Assembly: GCF_900113325.1 (NCBI RefSeq)
Contig: NZ_FOOY01000006.1
Coordinates: 81,208 to 145,207, forward strand
Direction of reading: 5' to 3'
DNA from: Sporolactobacillus nakayamae
GTDB lineage: Bacteria > Bacillota > Bacilli > Bacillales > Sporolactobacillaceae
DNA: 64,000 bases
Shown one piece after another: positions 7,972 through 21,863 of this stretch. Within the stretch, counting starts at the first letter, position 1, and every line of letters starts with the position of its first letter. A model generated the notes under the pieces. The model worked only from the letters and a program-made list of their open reading frames with translations. It was not told where the DNA came from and made no database searches. The position numbers were made by a program, and so were the translations under genes.

Positions 7972-8001
7972 CATTCTGATCAGAATGCGGCCAATCTATA
8001 C
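7972..8001 (-). promoter_or_regulatory. candidate sigma-F promoter of spoIIQ
   Basis: On the minus strand GTATA (7997-8001) is followed after 15 bp by GATCAGAATG (7972-7981), which is 9 of 10 against the sigma-F -10 GGNNANANTR. spoIIQ is sigma-F dependent in B. subtilis. The -10 is half of a perfect 16-bp palindrome (7972-7987). The predicted start falls at or inside the Shine-Dalgarno, which is uncomfortably close and lowers confidence. Confidence 0.5.
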
Positions 8002-8202
8002 ATTGAAAATGAAAAATCAAGTTTTTTTCTGTAAAAATTTATAAAATTAACAAAAGTGCATCGATAAATTGCTATTTTTTAAGAATAATCTGCGTTCTGT
8101 TTTCTGAAAATATTGTGAACAGACACTCCATCTGCGCATTCTTGGAAAAAAATATGGTGCTCGTCCGTCTTATTGATCTTTACTTAAATCTGGTGAGAGT
8201 AA

Positions 8203-8490
8203 AAATAAGCGGAGATTTTCCGGTTATTTACATCACGACGCTTGTTTCATAGGTAAATAAGGGTAATTTTTCCGCTTATGCACGGAAAATACCTCTATTT
8301 TCACGTTTTTCGATTCGATAAGCGTAATTTTTCCGTCTATTTAGGTGAATTTTTCATTCATTATCTAATTAAGCGGAATTTCTCCGTCTATTTATCAGAT
8401 TGGGTGCTAGCCTAATTGTCAACCACATTTTATGACACTTATCGTCGTATCAACAAGCCAAAACACTGTACTTTCTAAACATGTAAAACA
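8203..8490 (-). repeat. modular intergenic repeat, copy B (palindrome array and end segment)
   Basis: Four palindromic units start near 8206, 8258, 8315 and 8367 (for example AATAAGCGGAGATTTTCCGG). A diverged end segment follows with TTATCGTCGTA and AGCCAAAACA. The orientation is opposite to copy A. The hairpin module and terminator-like end are missing. It occupies the spoIID-spoIIQ intergenic space, where no gene is seen. Confidence 0.75.
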
Positions 8491-8523
8491 GGCACCAAAA
8501 CTCAGGTCCCTGCAAAATAACGA

Positions 8524-9516
8524 TCATTTTTTTGCGATTTCCTTTTCCCCTTTGACTGTCATCTTGCTAATTTGTGTCCCTTTGTAGAAGTAAGTGATGA
8601 TCTGTTCGGCTGCCTTTCCTTCGCGGGCCATTCCTTCCGCTCCGTATTGGCTCATTCCGACATCGTGTCCGCTGCCCATGGTCAACACTTTGATTTGATT
8701 ATCAACTCGTGTGAGCTGGAAATCAGTAGAGCTCAGTTTTAATTTTTCGCGCACCTGCCTGCCTGTAAATCGCTTGCCCGCGATCTCATAGAGCGCAATA
8801 TGACCGGTACTCGTTTTCCGAACGACCTTCCCTAAAACACCTTGATTATTTGCCAAATTAATGTCTAGTGCCTGTTCAACTGCTCGAATGCTGATTGACT
8901 TCGTGTTTCTATACCTTGGGGATAGTTTATCCCATGGACTGGGTACTGATTTAAGGTATGGGACATCATTTGTCCAGTAGTCTTTAGCATTTTCCGTTTG
9001 TCCATTGCTTGTCGAAAAGAACACCGGAGAAATTAATTTCCCATTATAAGTAATGACTTGGTTATGTGTACCATCAACTGCTTTTTTAACTTTTTTCATT
9101 TTCCAATCATAGTCCTTACCCCAAATTTTCTTTAATTCTTCGGGACTATGATACACTTGGTTCTGTACTGTGTCTGTCACACGAACATCCGAATTTTCAA
9201 TAATACGCGCCATAATGTACGTTCGTGCAGCGATTGCTTGAGCTTTTAGTGCCTCAACCCTGAACTTGGCTGGCATTTCTGATCCAACAACACCAACCAA
9301 ATAATCATTTAAATCCACGTGATCCGTTTGTTTTTGTTCTGACCTGTAAACGGAGACGGTTATCAAACTTTGCTGAGCCGCGCTTTGAGTTCGATTGCTG
9401 CTTAGGCTTTGTTTCTGTTCACCTACAGCCTTATGTGTGAATGGAATCACGACTGCCGCGGGGATAATAATAATGACAAGCGCGAAGAGGAAAAGGAGTA
9501 CGGCGGCTTTCTTCAT
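8524..9516 (-). CDS. spoIID: SpoIID, sporulation lytic transglycosylase
   Basis: A 330-residue protein with an N-terminal membrane anchor (about 4-27) and the SpoIID/LytB domain. The catalytic glutamate is Glu80 in VVGSEMPAKF. Other family marks are EALKAQAIAARTY (88-100), SNGQTENAKDYW (about 168-179) and the C-terminal SGHDVGMSQYGAEGMA. SpoIID cuts glycan strands denuded by SpoIIP during engulfment, from the mother-cell membrane, as part of the DMP complex. The ATG follows TGGAGGC. A sigma-E-like -10 CATAAATT lies at 9550-9557, without a convincing -35. The placement downstream of murAA is the B. subtilis arrangement. Confidence 0.93.
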   Translation of the reverse strand: MKKAAVLLFLFALVIIIIPAAVVIPFTHKAVGEQKQSLSSNRTQSAAQQSLITVSVYRSEQKQTDHVDLNDYLVGVVGSEMPAKFRVEALKAQAIAARTYIMARIIENSDVRVTDTVQNQVYHSPEELKKIWGKDYDWKMKKVKKAVDGTHNQVITYNGKLISPVFFSTSNGQTENAKDYWTNDVPYLKSVPSPWDKLSPRYRNTKSISIRAVEQALDINLANNQGVLGKVVRKTSTGHIALYEIAGKRFTGRQVREKLKLSSTDFQLTRVDNQIKVLTMGSGHDVGMSQYGAEGMAREGKAAEQIITYFYKGTQISKMTVKGEKEIAKK

Positions 9517-9725
9517 ATGGTTTTTGCCTCCAGGACATTGATTTATTAAAATTTATGTTGTCCCTGAGTTAATTAGAACAGGCTGTTCACACATAGTTCC
9601 GCCGCTGCTGCATATAATCTTGTTTAAAGATCTTTCTATAACTATCTATTTCTGAAAATTCAAAACGATTTATGCAACTTTCTATTCGTCCACCAATTGA
9701 TTAAACCAGTATTATCTAGTACTGC

Positions 9726-9758
9726 AAAAAACCCGACCAGGTCAGTCAGGTCGAGTTT
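9726..9758 (-). terminator. murAA terminator
   Basis: Arms 9729-9738 and 9749-9758 form a 10-bp stem with one wobble. On the minus strand it ends in a T-run, 34 bp after the murAA stop. Confidence 0.75.
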
Positions 9759-9792
9759 GATTTAAGACATTATTTTATTTTAATACATCTGT

Positions 9793-11124
9793 TTAAGCAA
9801 ATTTTGGATTAATGCTAAGGGATCCGCGCAGATCATCAGCGACAGCAACAGGTTGCTCCACCTCGTTTAGGTTTACGCGTTCAATTTCCGCGCCTAAAGC
9901 ACGTAACTTGCCTGTCAAATCTACATAGCCGCGATCAATATGGTGTAGACGGCTGACCTTTGTATAGCCTTTTGCAACAAGCCCGGCAATAACAAGTGCA
10001 GCACCCGCGCGGAGGTCTGTTGCTGCCACCTCGGCACCTTGCAGATCGCATGGACCGCTTATGACCGCAGAGCGTCCGTCAATTTTAATGGTTGCATTCA
10101 TTCTTCGGAATTCTTCGACATGCATAAAACGATTTTCAAACACCGTTTCTGTGATGACCGATGTTCCTTTGGCTTTGAGTAAGAGTGCCATCATCTGAGC
10201 TTGAAGGTCAGTTGGAAAACCGGGATGCGGCATTGTTTTTACGTCAACCGTATGAAGATGGTCACTGCCGATGACACGAACGCCATCCGTTTCTTCTTCA
10301 ATTGTAACACCCATCTCACGCATTTTTGCAATTAGGGGACGAAGATCTTCAATATCTGAGTCCTGAATCAACACATTACCGCCGGTGATCGCAGCCGCAA
10401 TCATGTACGTTCCTGCTTCAATCCGATCGGGAAGGATCGTGTGTTCGGCACCATGCAGCTTCTCAACACCTTCAATTGTGATTCTGCCGGTTCCTTCGCC
10501 ACTTATCTTTGCGCCCATCGCATTGAGGTATTGCGCCAAGTTAACAATTTCCGGCTCACACGCCGCATTCTCAAGGACTGTTTTTCCATCGGCAAGCGAT
10601 GCCGCCATGATTATGTTTTCCGTAGCGCCGACACTTGGGAAATCCAAATAAATGACTGCGCCTTTAAGTTTTCCGTTGATGCTCGCTTCTATCGAACCAT
10701 TACCAATGGTAACTTGTGCACCCATCGCTTCAAACCCTTTGAGGTGTTGGTCAATCGGGCGTGATCCAATCGCGCAGCCGCCCGGCAATGCAATTTTCGC
10801 ATGACCAACCCTTGCCAAAAGAGGACCCATAACCAAGAATGACGCACGCATTTTCCGAACATATTCAAATGGCGCTTCCGTAAATAGATCGGCCATTGCG
10901 TTAACCATAATCGTTTTATTTTCATAGTTCACCGACGTATTTAAATAACGTAATACTTCGTTAATTGTGTATACATCCGCCAGTTCCGGTACATTATATA
11001 TCTTGCTTGTGCCTTCAGAGGCAAGCATTGATGCGGCAATGACAGGAAGAACAGCGTTCTTTGCACCTTCAATCTTCACAGAGCCCGAAAGCCGTTTCCC
11101 TCCATGAACGATAATTTTTTCCAA
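9793..11124 (-). CDS. murAA: UDP-GlcNAc 1-carboxyvinyltransferase MurA (paralog 1)
   Basis: Adds enolpyruvate from PEP to UDP-GlcNAc, the first committed step of peptidoglycan synthesis, in the cytoplasm. 443 residues. The active-site cysteine is Cys117 in [19 protein letters not shown]. The opening [26 protein letters not shown] matches B. subtilis MurAA from its first residues. I chose the TTG at 11122-11124 because GGAGGGG stands 7 bp before it and the homologs start there; an upstream in-frame ATG at 11145 overlaps the Shine-Dalgarno. Downstream of ywmB and upstream of spoIID, as in B. subtilis. A second MurA is encoded at 32975-34270. Confidence 0.95.
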   Translation of the reverse strand: MEKIIVHGGKRLSGSVKIEGAKNAVLPVIAASMLASEGTSKIYNVPELADVYTINEVLRYLNTSVNYENKTIMVNAMADLFTEAPFEYVRKMRASFLVMGPLLARVGHAKIALPGGCAIGSRPIDQHLKGFEAMGAQVTIGNGSIEASINGKLKGAVIYLDFPSVGATENIIMAASLADGKTVLENAACEPEIVNLAQYLNAMGAKISGEGTGRITIEGVEKLHGAEHTILPDRIEAGTYMIAAAITGGNVLIQDSDIEDLRPLIAKMREMGVTIEEETDGVRVIGSDHLHTVDVKTMPHPGFPTDLQAQMMALLLKAKGTSVITETVFENRFMHVEEFRRMNATIKIDGRSAVISGPCDLQGAEVAATDLRAGAALVIAGLVAKGYTKVSRLHHIDRGYVDLTGKLRALGAEIERVNLNEVEQPVAVADDLRGSLSINPKFA

Positions 11125-11239
11125 ACTTTTCCCCTCCGCGTCCATTTATCTCTTCGCTCGATCCGGAACATTCTTCCGTGCCGCGTATTTTACTAAATCA
11201 AATCAAAACGAGGAGTGTCCTAAGATTTATATTCCCCAC

Positions 11240-12007
11240 TTAGTATTCCGTCGTTATGATCGGTGAGCCAAGGACAATAATGGTCCGGTCCCCATCATTC
11301 CTCAAGGCCGCCTGAATGTTCATCTTTTTGTTCGCTGTATAAATGGCATTGTTCCATGTCTTAGTATATGCGGAAATTGATACAAAGGTTTTTTCTTGCA
11401 GTCGTTCAATTGGAGCAGCTGAAAAAAAGTTCAAATATCGTTTTCCTTCGTCAATTAAGGCAAGTTTCATTTTAGCACTGCGATAAGCTTTTACACAAGT
11501 GTAGATGTGCTCTTGTCCGTGAAAAATTCTACTCATTTCCGCCGTCATTTCTTTTTTGTTTTTCAACCATTCATTCTGCATAAGAGATTCGCCGGATACT
11601 CGATATAGTACGACCGTCTGGTAATACTTTCCTTTGGGATAAGCGATATAAGTTACCCTCATTTGATAGTTGCCAGACGTTACTTTTTTTGTTCCTTGCC
11701 AACCTATGGCCCCTTCATTTGGTCGCAATTTCTTCCAGCTGTATCTAGTTAATTGCGCCTTTTTTTGTGCGAATAAATGGTGAAATTGAGTAAGCGTTAC
11801 ATTTGAAGCCTCGTTCTCACGCGCATAAACCGTCCAATTAAACACATGCGCATGATACTTCTTAAAAGCTTGCGCAAATAATGAGACACGATTTAATTCG
11901 TCGCTTTGATGTGTTGCCTGTTCCGCTGACGCTCGTTCTTGACTTGTCGCCGTATACAACTGGATACTCAGTAAAAAGATTATTATTAGAAAAATATTCC
12001 GATTCAT
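11240..12007 (-). CDS. ywmB: YwmB-family secreted protein
   Basis: A 255-residue protein of the YwmB/DUF1779 family, of unknown function and largely confined to spore-forming Bacillales. It begins with a signal peptide or anchor (MNRNIFLIIIFLLSIQLY) and then a mixed alpha/beta extracytoplasmic domain. The start at 12007 is chosen because GAGGCGG precedes it; an in-frame upstream ATG would add a hydrophilic stretch before the signal. Lies 115 bp upstream of murAA, after the DUF1146 gene, the same order as ywzB-ywmB-murAA in B. subtilis. Family identification rests on context and overall look more than on a single motif. Confidence 0.75.
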   Translation of the reverse strand: MNRNIFLIIIFLLSIQLYTATSQERASAEQATHQSDELNRVSLFAQAFKKYHAHVFNWTVYARENEASNVTLTQFHHLFAQKKAQLTRYSWKKLRPNEGAIGWQGTKKVTSGNYQMRVTYIAYPKGKYYQTVVLYRVSGESLMQNEWLKNKKEMTAEMSRIFHGQEHIYTCVKAYRSAKMKLALIDEGKRYLNFFSAAPIERLQEKTFVSISAYTKTWNNAIYTANKKMNIQAALRNDGDRTIIVLGSPIITTEY

Positions 12008-12119
12008 TATGCCCGCCTCTCTCCCTGTCTTCATTATTCCCAAGGGAAAGAAGGAGGCATACGTGGAACTTTTCGTCAAAAACAGAGCAATTTCGCTGTA
12101 GTAAAGAGAATGATCATAG

Positions 12120-12356
12120 TCAATTGTAAATTTGCGGCAACATCAGAGACCAAACGACATAGTCAAGAAAAAACTTGGCTACAGGATAACTGATCGCGAT
12201 GGCCAAAAGCACATAAAAAATTCTTGCCTGCAAGCTTTTCGGATAGCGAAATACTGCTTCGAATTTCAAGCTTTGCAGAGCCCACCACGTGAGCGCAAGA
12301 AAACTGAGATGAATTAAGATGCTGATCATTGCCTGAAGGCCGGAATTTTCAATCAA
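12120..12356 (-). CDS. DUF1146 small membrane protein (YwzB-like)
   Basis: A 78-residue protein with two hydrophobic segments (about 9-27 and 44-66), typical of the DUF1146/YwzB family. The segment between them, WALQSLKFEAVFRYPKSLQAR, carries the positive charges expected on the cytoplasmic side. No function is known. In B. subtilis the gene lies between the ATP synthase operon and ywmB, as here. It probably starts the transcription unit that continues into ywmB and murAA. Confidence 0.75.
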   Translation of the reverse strand: MIENSGLQAMISILIHLSFLALTWWALQSLKFEAVFRYPKSLQARIFYVLLAIAISYPVAKFFLDYVVWSLMLPQIYN

Positions 12357-12667
12357 TCAAAGCCACCGCCTGTTTCTGTCTTCATATGTAATGCCTGTTC
12401 TCTAATTCCATATACGATCAACACATGTAATTCGTATAAGAACAAGAGATTGTGCATCCATCTCCTCATTCGTAATGAAATTGTAATACGTTTTTAATGA
12501 AAACATAATATTTTTTGCCTGTGATCATTTTATCGCGGATCGCGAGAAATAACCACTGTTTTTCTAATAATATTTTTTTCAATTTATTTCATTATGAAAT
12601 AAATAATGCTGTCTTTGTATTTATTAAAGTGCGAAAAAAATATACCAAATACATCTGTACACTTTTT

Positions 12668-13040
12668 GAACAAATAAGCGGAATTTCTCCGTCTATTTAA
12701 GCAATTTTTTCATTCATTTTCTAATTAAACGGAATTTTTCCGTTTATTTCTCAGATTAGGCGCTTACCTGATCGCCCAACCGAATTTTATGACCTTATCG
12801 TCGTACCAGCAAGGCAAAACGTTATACTTTCTTAACTTGGCACAGAAGAACCGGGCAAAAAGCGCCCGGTTCTTACTTTCACAGGATGCGACTTCAAATC
12901 ATCAACCCTATGCGCCTAATTGTCATTTTAGCTGCTCGCTTGCCGCGGGCGATCCGGAAGCCTAAGGACGCACTTCCGCAGGACGCGGTGGCTTCGACGT
13001 TGCTCATAGGATGTGAGTGCCGTTAATCGAAGTTTCCTCT
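12668..13040 (+). repeat. modular intergenic repeat, copy C (rearranged)
   Basis: Two palindromic units (near 12664-12700 and 12724-12750), the end segment CTTATCGTCGTACCAGCAAGG (about 12792-12812), and a hairpin AAGAACCGGGC / GCCCGGTTCTT (about 12846-12876). A short GC-rich piece TCGCTTGCCGCGGGC lies near 12935. The hairpin module at 12971-13034 has outer arms CTTCGA/TCGAAG and inner arms CTCA/TGAG, different in sequence from copies A and D but still able to pair. Module order differs from the other copies. It fills much of the 12357-13090 gap, where no gene is seen. Confidence 0.75.
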
Positions 13041-13094
13041 ATTTTTTGGATCGCTTACACAATACTCCGCTCAATTTAACATTTTCTTATAGTA

Positions 13095-13131
13095 AAAAAA
13101 GACCTATCCCACAATCTTTACGGGATAAGTC
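13095..13131 (-). terminator. ATP synthase operon terminator
   Basis: Stem GACTTATCCC / GGGATAGGTC (one wobble) then TTTTTTT on the minus strand, 17 bp after atpC. Confidence 0.85.
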
Positions 13132-13147
13132 CTTCGATTTATAGCTC

Positions 13148-16086
<2,939 letters not shown>

Positions 16087-16207
16087 GTTCGTTCACCACC
16101 CTTGAAAGCCTGTCTGATCTTAATTATGTACTTCATAACCAATCAGATCGGGCAAATCTTAAGAAGACTGTGCATTCTTTCAAGCACGTTTATTCGATCA
16201 CTGTGAC

Positions 16208-18271
<2,064 letters not shown>

Positions 18272-18275
<4 letters not shown>

Positions 18276-18760
18276 CGTTGATTCCCCACTTGTTTGATCA
18301 ACTGGTCAATCTCTTTAGAATAATCGTCCGGATTGATTTCTTTTTCAAGCACTTTAGATGCGAGCAAAACCGACAAGTCGGCGACTTCATCGCGGATTGC
18401 GGCAATCGCCTTTTCTTTCTCAAGGCCAATTTCTTCATTCGCATCTTTAATCATCAGATCCGAACGGTTCTTCGCTGCTTCAAGAATAGCTTTTGCCTCA
18501 GCATTAGCCTGGCTTTTCGCCTGTTCAAGAATACTATGGGCTTCATTGCGAATCCGTTCGATTTCCGACTTCTGTTCAGCCAAATAGGATTCCGCATTCT
18601 GACTTTTCTTTTCAGCGTCGTCAATTTGACTGTTAATGTATTTTTTTCGTTTTTCCATGATCGCAATAACCGGTCGTACACCGACAATTGCGACGAAAAT
18701 CATCAACAATATGAAGACGACTAATTGGAAAATAATATTTCCTAAAGAAAATGACAGCAC
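18272..18760 (-). CDS. atpF: ATP synthase F0 subunit b
   Basis: 162 residues: one N-terminal membrane segment (LGNIIFQLVVFILLMIFVAIVG), then a long charged coiled coil rich in Ala/Glu/Lys/Arg that forms the peripheral stalk. I place the start at the GTG 18758-18760. AGGAGT lies 10 bp upstream, while the earlier in-frame GTG and TTG overlap that Shine-Dalgarno. The stop overlaps atpH (ATGA). Confidence 0.93.
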
Positions 18761-18829
18761 AGCTCTTGCCACTCCTTTCAATCTACAGATTTTCTCGCTG
18801 ATTTCTACCGCAACAAAAGAGTGGCAGAA

Positions 18830-19057
18830 TTACCCGATAATACCGAAGAGCACCAGGATGCCAAACGCGATTGAAATGACAGGTAATGCTTCTACAAGGC
18901 CAAGGGCGATCATTGATTGTCCGAATAAAGTACCCTGAGCTTCCGGTTGACGGGCAATGCCTGACAAATAACTGCTGAAAAGAACACCGTTGCCAATACC
19001 TGCTGCAAGCGCACCAAATGCGATCATGATACCACCCGCTAGAACTGCTAAACTCAT
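18830..19057 (-). CDS. atpE: ATP synthase F0 subunit c
   Basis: 75 residues, a helical hairpin with the glycine-rich first helix (AAGIGNGVLFSSYLSG), the polar loop ARQPEAQG and the second helix carrying the ion-binding glutamate in IALGLVEALPVISI. The residues around this Glu (Ala-Leu-Pro after it) are of the proton-binding type rather than the Na+ type; that is inference. The ATG at 19057 has AGGAGG ahead of it; the longer upstream frame is not supported. Confidence 0.95.
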   Translation of the reverse strand: MSLAVLAGGIMIAFGALAAGIGNGVLFSSYLSGIARQPEAQGTLFGQSMIALGLVEALPVISIAFGILVLFGIIG

Positions 19058-19129
19058 AACAAGATTCCTCCTAGTTTGTCTATGTTTTTTACTATCGCCT
19101 AAGCAGAGGAGCCTATTCATAAATAGGCA

Positions 19130-19873
19130 TTATTCCTCTCCCACCTTTTGGGCGATGTACACCATTGCCAGTACTGTAAAGATGTACGCCTGGATACATC
19201 CGACGAAAACGGAGAATCCCATCCAGGCAAAGAGCGGCACACCGGTGAAATAAAAGGCGCCTTCACGAAGAATGGTTATTAATACTTCACCCGCGAAAAT
19301 ATTCGCCCAAAGTCGCAGGGCGTGCGTTGCCGGTTTCGATACTTCGTCAATCAGGTGAATTGGAAGCATCCACCAGAACGGTTTTACATAATGCTGCAGA
19401 TAGCCGCGCGGACTTTTGGCAATGCCCGCAAAATGCGAATAAAGAAAGATTGCGCCAGCCATCGCCACCGTAACATTGATGTCGGACGTTGGCGATTTGA
19501 ACCAGCTGACCGAATTATCTGCCATTTTCAAGCCAGCTGTAGTGATCCCAAGTGAAGGAATCGGACCGTTTACTGTTGACGTTACCATGACGATAACGCC
19601 AAGCAAATTGGCCACCAAGATGAAAAGAAAAGTTGTCAGCGCAAAGCTTAAATATTTGGCAGACTCTTTCTTTTCAAGCATCGTGCCTGTGATGCCACTG
19701 ACAAAATCAATGATGTATTCCATCACATTCTGTCGTCCCTCGGGTCTTACGCTAAGTCGCCGAGTCAATAAAAACACAATTAACATGACGATTAACGCGG
19801 AAACCACTGATCCAATCATCAATGTGACATCAAATGTCATCCCGAGAAATTTCACTTTCGGAGTCAGTTCCAT
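19130..19873 (-). CDS. atpB: ATP synthase F0 subunit a
   Basis: 247 residues with five to six membrane helices. The essential arginine is in ALRLWANIFAGEVL and the last helix has GCIQAYIFTVLAMVYI. It forms the proton half-channels next to the c-ring. The start at 19873 is supported by GGGGGGAG just upstream. The gene begins inside the 3' end of atpI (44-bp overlap). Confidence 0.95.
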   Translation of the reverse strand: MELTPKVKFLGMTFDVTLMIGSVVSALIVMLIVFLLTRRLSVRPEGRQNVMEYIIDFVSGITGTMLEKKESAKYLSFALTTFLFILVANLLGVIVMVTSTVNGPIPSLGITTAGLKMADNSVSWFKSPTSDINVTVAMAGAIFLYSHFAGIAKSPRGYLQHYVKPFWWMLPIHLIDEVSKPATHALRLWANIFAGEVLITILREGAFYFTGVPLFAWMGFSVFVGCIQAYIFTVLAMVYIAQKVGEE

Positions 19874-20282
19874 GAATCTCCCCCCCTTCATCCGAAGAAG
19901 TCATGCCATTGCCTTTCAGATAATAATAACTCATCACCGTCACAAGTGTCAGATAGCCGAATAACAATGATAGCACAAAAGATCGATAATCAATACGGGT
20001 TGGAAAACGATAAACCATCAGCGCACCAAACACAATAGTCAGTATGCGGACCGTCATATGTAATCCCGCTTGTCTGCGGGCACCTGATTGAACCCGAAGT
20101 CCGGCCATCCGTAAACGAAACGATAAATGAAAAACATTATATAAACTGATTAATCCGCCGAGGAGAAAGCCGCTGGCCAGCGCTCTCGCCGGTATCAAAA
20201 ACCAGATTAACCCAAATACACAAGTGTACAGAACTGTGACAATCAATAAAACGCGTGAAAACCACTCCATGACCGGTTTCAT
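19830..20282 (-). CDS. atpI: ATP synthase subunit I (AtpI)
   Basis: 150 residues with four predicted membrane segments and no conserved polar motif. The position before atpB and the topology fit AtpI, an assembly helper of the c-ring in some bacteria. The C-terminal 30 residues are hydrophilic, encoded in the region overlapping atpB. The ATG at 20280-20282 lies 6 bp from the stop of the preceding small gene. Confidence 0.85.
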   Translation of the reverse strand: MKPVMEWFSRVLLIVTVLYTCVFGLIWFLIPARALASGFLLGGLISLYNVFHLSFRLRMAGLRVQSGARRQAGLHMTVRILTIVFGALMVYRFPTRIDYRSFVLSLLFGYLTLVTVMSYYYLKGNGMTSSDEGGEIHGTDSESEISRDDI

Positions 20283-20288
20283 CGCTAT

Positions 20289-20510
20289 TCATTCCTTCAT
20301 TAGGGATTTCAAAGTATAAAAACAGCTGATCAGTCCCAAAAAGAAACCGGCAACCGCACAAACCGGCAACCATAGATGCCCTGTTCCGTATCGTTTATCA
20401 AGATAATTCCCACCAAGCGCACCGATGATGATAAAGGCGAAAATTTCAAATCCCATCGCGCTTACCGTTGCGGCGATCTGCAAAGAGTTAGGTCTTTTTT
20501 TCTGTTGCAT
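20289..20510 (-). CDS. atpZ: AtpZ-type small membrane protein
   Basis: 73 residues with two membrane helices: MGFEIFAFIIIGALGGNYLDKRYGTG and LWLPVCAVAGFFLGLISCFYTLK. The glycine-rich first helix and LDKRYGT turn match the AtpZ / F0F1-ATPase gene-1 family found as the first gene of Firmicute atp operons. It often pairs with AtpI and has been proposed to be an Mg2+/Ca2+ channel. The start at 20510 follows GGAGGGG; a longer frame upstream lacks support. Confidence 0.8.
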   Translation of the reverse strand: MQQKKRPNSLQIAATVSAMGFEIFAFIIIGALGGNYLDKRYGTGHLWLPVCAVAGFFLGLISCFYTLKSLMKE

Positions 20511-20731
20511 TAGAACCCCTCCAAAAAAACAATCGTTCTTCCACAACTGTTGCACTCAGGCATATTGATGTACAGGGAAGGCCCCACCTTTATACTTTTC
20601 GAATCCAGCATACCGAAACTGTAGTCAGCCATAAATCGTTCACAAAGCAAGTTTACTACAGAAAAGGGGATTGCCTGTACAGTCGCACTTGAAAACGCGG
20701 TCATCAAAGCGGTCCTTTTTTAACGTTTCCA

Positions 20732-20761
20732 TGAAAACGTTCTCTTCATGCAATCATTATA
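20732..20761 (-). promoter_or_regulatory. atp operon -10 box with cre-like site just downstream
   Basis: On the minus strand TATAAT lies at 20756-20761; no strong -35 is seen at 17 bp. Immediately downstream, 20732-20745 reads TGAAAACGTTCTCT on the plus strand, 13 of 14 against the CcpA cre consensus TGWAANCGNTNWCA. A site at about +5 to +20 is typical of CcpA roadblock repression. The remainder of the 20511-20958 gap shows no gene. The 220-bp untranslated leader ahead of atpZ has no obvious structure. Confidence 0.45.
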
Positions 20762-20958
20762 CAACAAAGTGTGCGATTGATCACTGCAATTGTTTGCGTC
20801 TTGTGATAAAAAGTTTTGGCGCATATTTCTTTATAATAAGAATTCTAATCATTTTTCCTACCTACGGCACAGGCGAATTGTGACAAATCACCAACAATGA
20901 AAATTTTTCTCATCCTTACCGCTACGAAACGAAATGATTTTTGAACGTATTAATCCTT

Positions 20959-21588
20959 TTATTTCGTTCCAAATAGTCTGTCCCCGGCATCTCCTAGACC
21001 CGGTACAATATAGCCATGCTCATTTAACTTCTCATCAAGCGCAGCCAAATAGATATCGACATCAGGATGCTCCTTCTGTATTTCTTTAACACCCTCGGGG
21101 GCACCAATCAAACACATTAACTTAATATTGACCCCGCCCCGCTGCTTCAGTGAAGTAATCGCTGCTGCCGCCGATCCACCGGTCGCCAGCATTGGATCGA
21201 CAACAATCAAGTCACGCTCTGAAATATCAGCAGGAAGCTTAACATAATACTCCACGGGTTTCAGTGTTTCCGGATCGCGATAAAGACCGACATGGCCCAC
21301 CTTGGCCGCCGGAATCAAATTCAACACGCCATTGACCATACCCAGTCCGGCGCGAAGGATCGGAACAATGCCCAGCTTCTTTCCGGCGATTTTATACGCC
21401 TTTGCTTTTGCGACCGGTGTCTGCACCTCAACTTCTTCCAAAGCAAGGTCACGTGTAATCTCAAAGGCCATCAATGTGGCGACTTCGTCCACCAATTCAC
21501 GAAATGCTTTTGTGCCTGTTCTGTAGTCTCGTATCATCGTCACTTTATGTTGAATCAGCGGATGATTCAGTACAACTAGTTTACCCAT
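20959..21588 (-). CDS. upp: uracil phosphoribosyltransferase
   Basis: 209 residues, exactly the length of B. subtilis Upp. It converts uracil and PRPP to UMP (pyrimidine salvage). The PRPP-binding loop is [18 protein letters not shown] (about 127-144) and the uracil-binding C-terminus is [11 protein letters not shown]. The start [10 protein letters not shown] at 21588 has GGAGGC in front; a slightly longer frame upstream is unlikely. It lies between glyA and the atp operon as in other Bacillales. Confidence 0.96.
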   Translation of the reverse strand: MGKLVVLNHPLIQHKVTMIRDYRTGTKAFRELVDEVATLMAFEITRDLALEEVEVQTPVAKAKAYKIAGKKLGIVPILRAGLGMVNGVLNLIPAAKVGHVGLYRDPETLKPVEYYVKLPADISERDLIVVDPMLATGGSAAAAITSLKQRGGVNIKLMCLIGAPEGVKEIQKEHPDVDIYLAALDEKLNEHGYIVPGLGDAGDRLFGTK

Positions 21589-21669
21589 TTTGTGCCTCCA
21601 TACTTTAATCACCAGAGATGGTAATTAAAAGTTCATATTAGAAAACGCAGCTCCAATCCCTTAGCGGAA

Positions 21670-21770
21670 GGGCAGGCGTTGCGACGGCCATGGACGGCCT
21701 AGATCCGGTGCGCCGTGCGGTGGCTTTGGCGTTGCTTATAGGAAGCGAGCGCTGTTAGTCTTTATTTGCC
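21670..21770 (-). repeat. diverged repeat hairpin module between glyA and upp
   Basis: Contains GACGGCC..GATCCGGTG and GCGGTGGCTTTGGCGTTGC, and TATAGGAAGCGAGCGCTGTTAG. The second part aligns with the hairpin module of copy C (GCGGTGGCTTCGACGTTGC). The first part aligns with a degenerate relic at 32780-32830 upstream of rho. It occupies most of the upp-glyA spacer. Confidence 0.55.
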
Positions 21771-21824
21771 GGGCCGCTTACACTCATTTCCTTTAAAAAT
21801 TCTATACTTCTTTACGTATAAAAA

Positions 21825-21843
21825 GGGAGAAATAAATTCTCCC
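21825..21843 (-). terminator. glyA terminator
   Basis: Stem GGGAGAA / TTCTCCC with a 5-base loop; T-rich tail on the minus strand, 20 bp beyond the glyA stop. Confidence 0.7.
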
Positions 21844-21863
21844 CATGCAATCTTTTTTAATGG

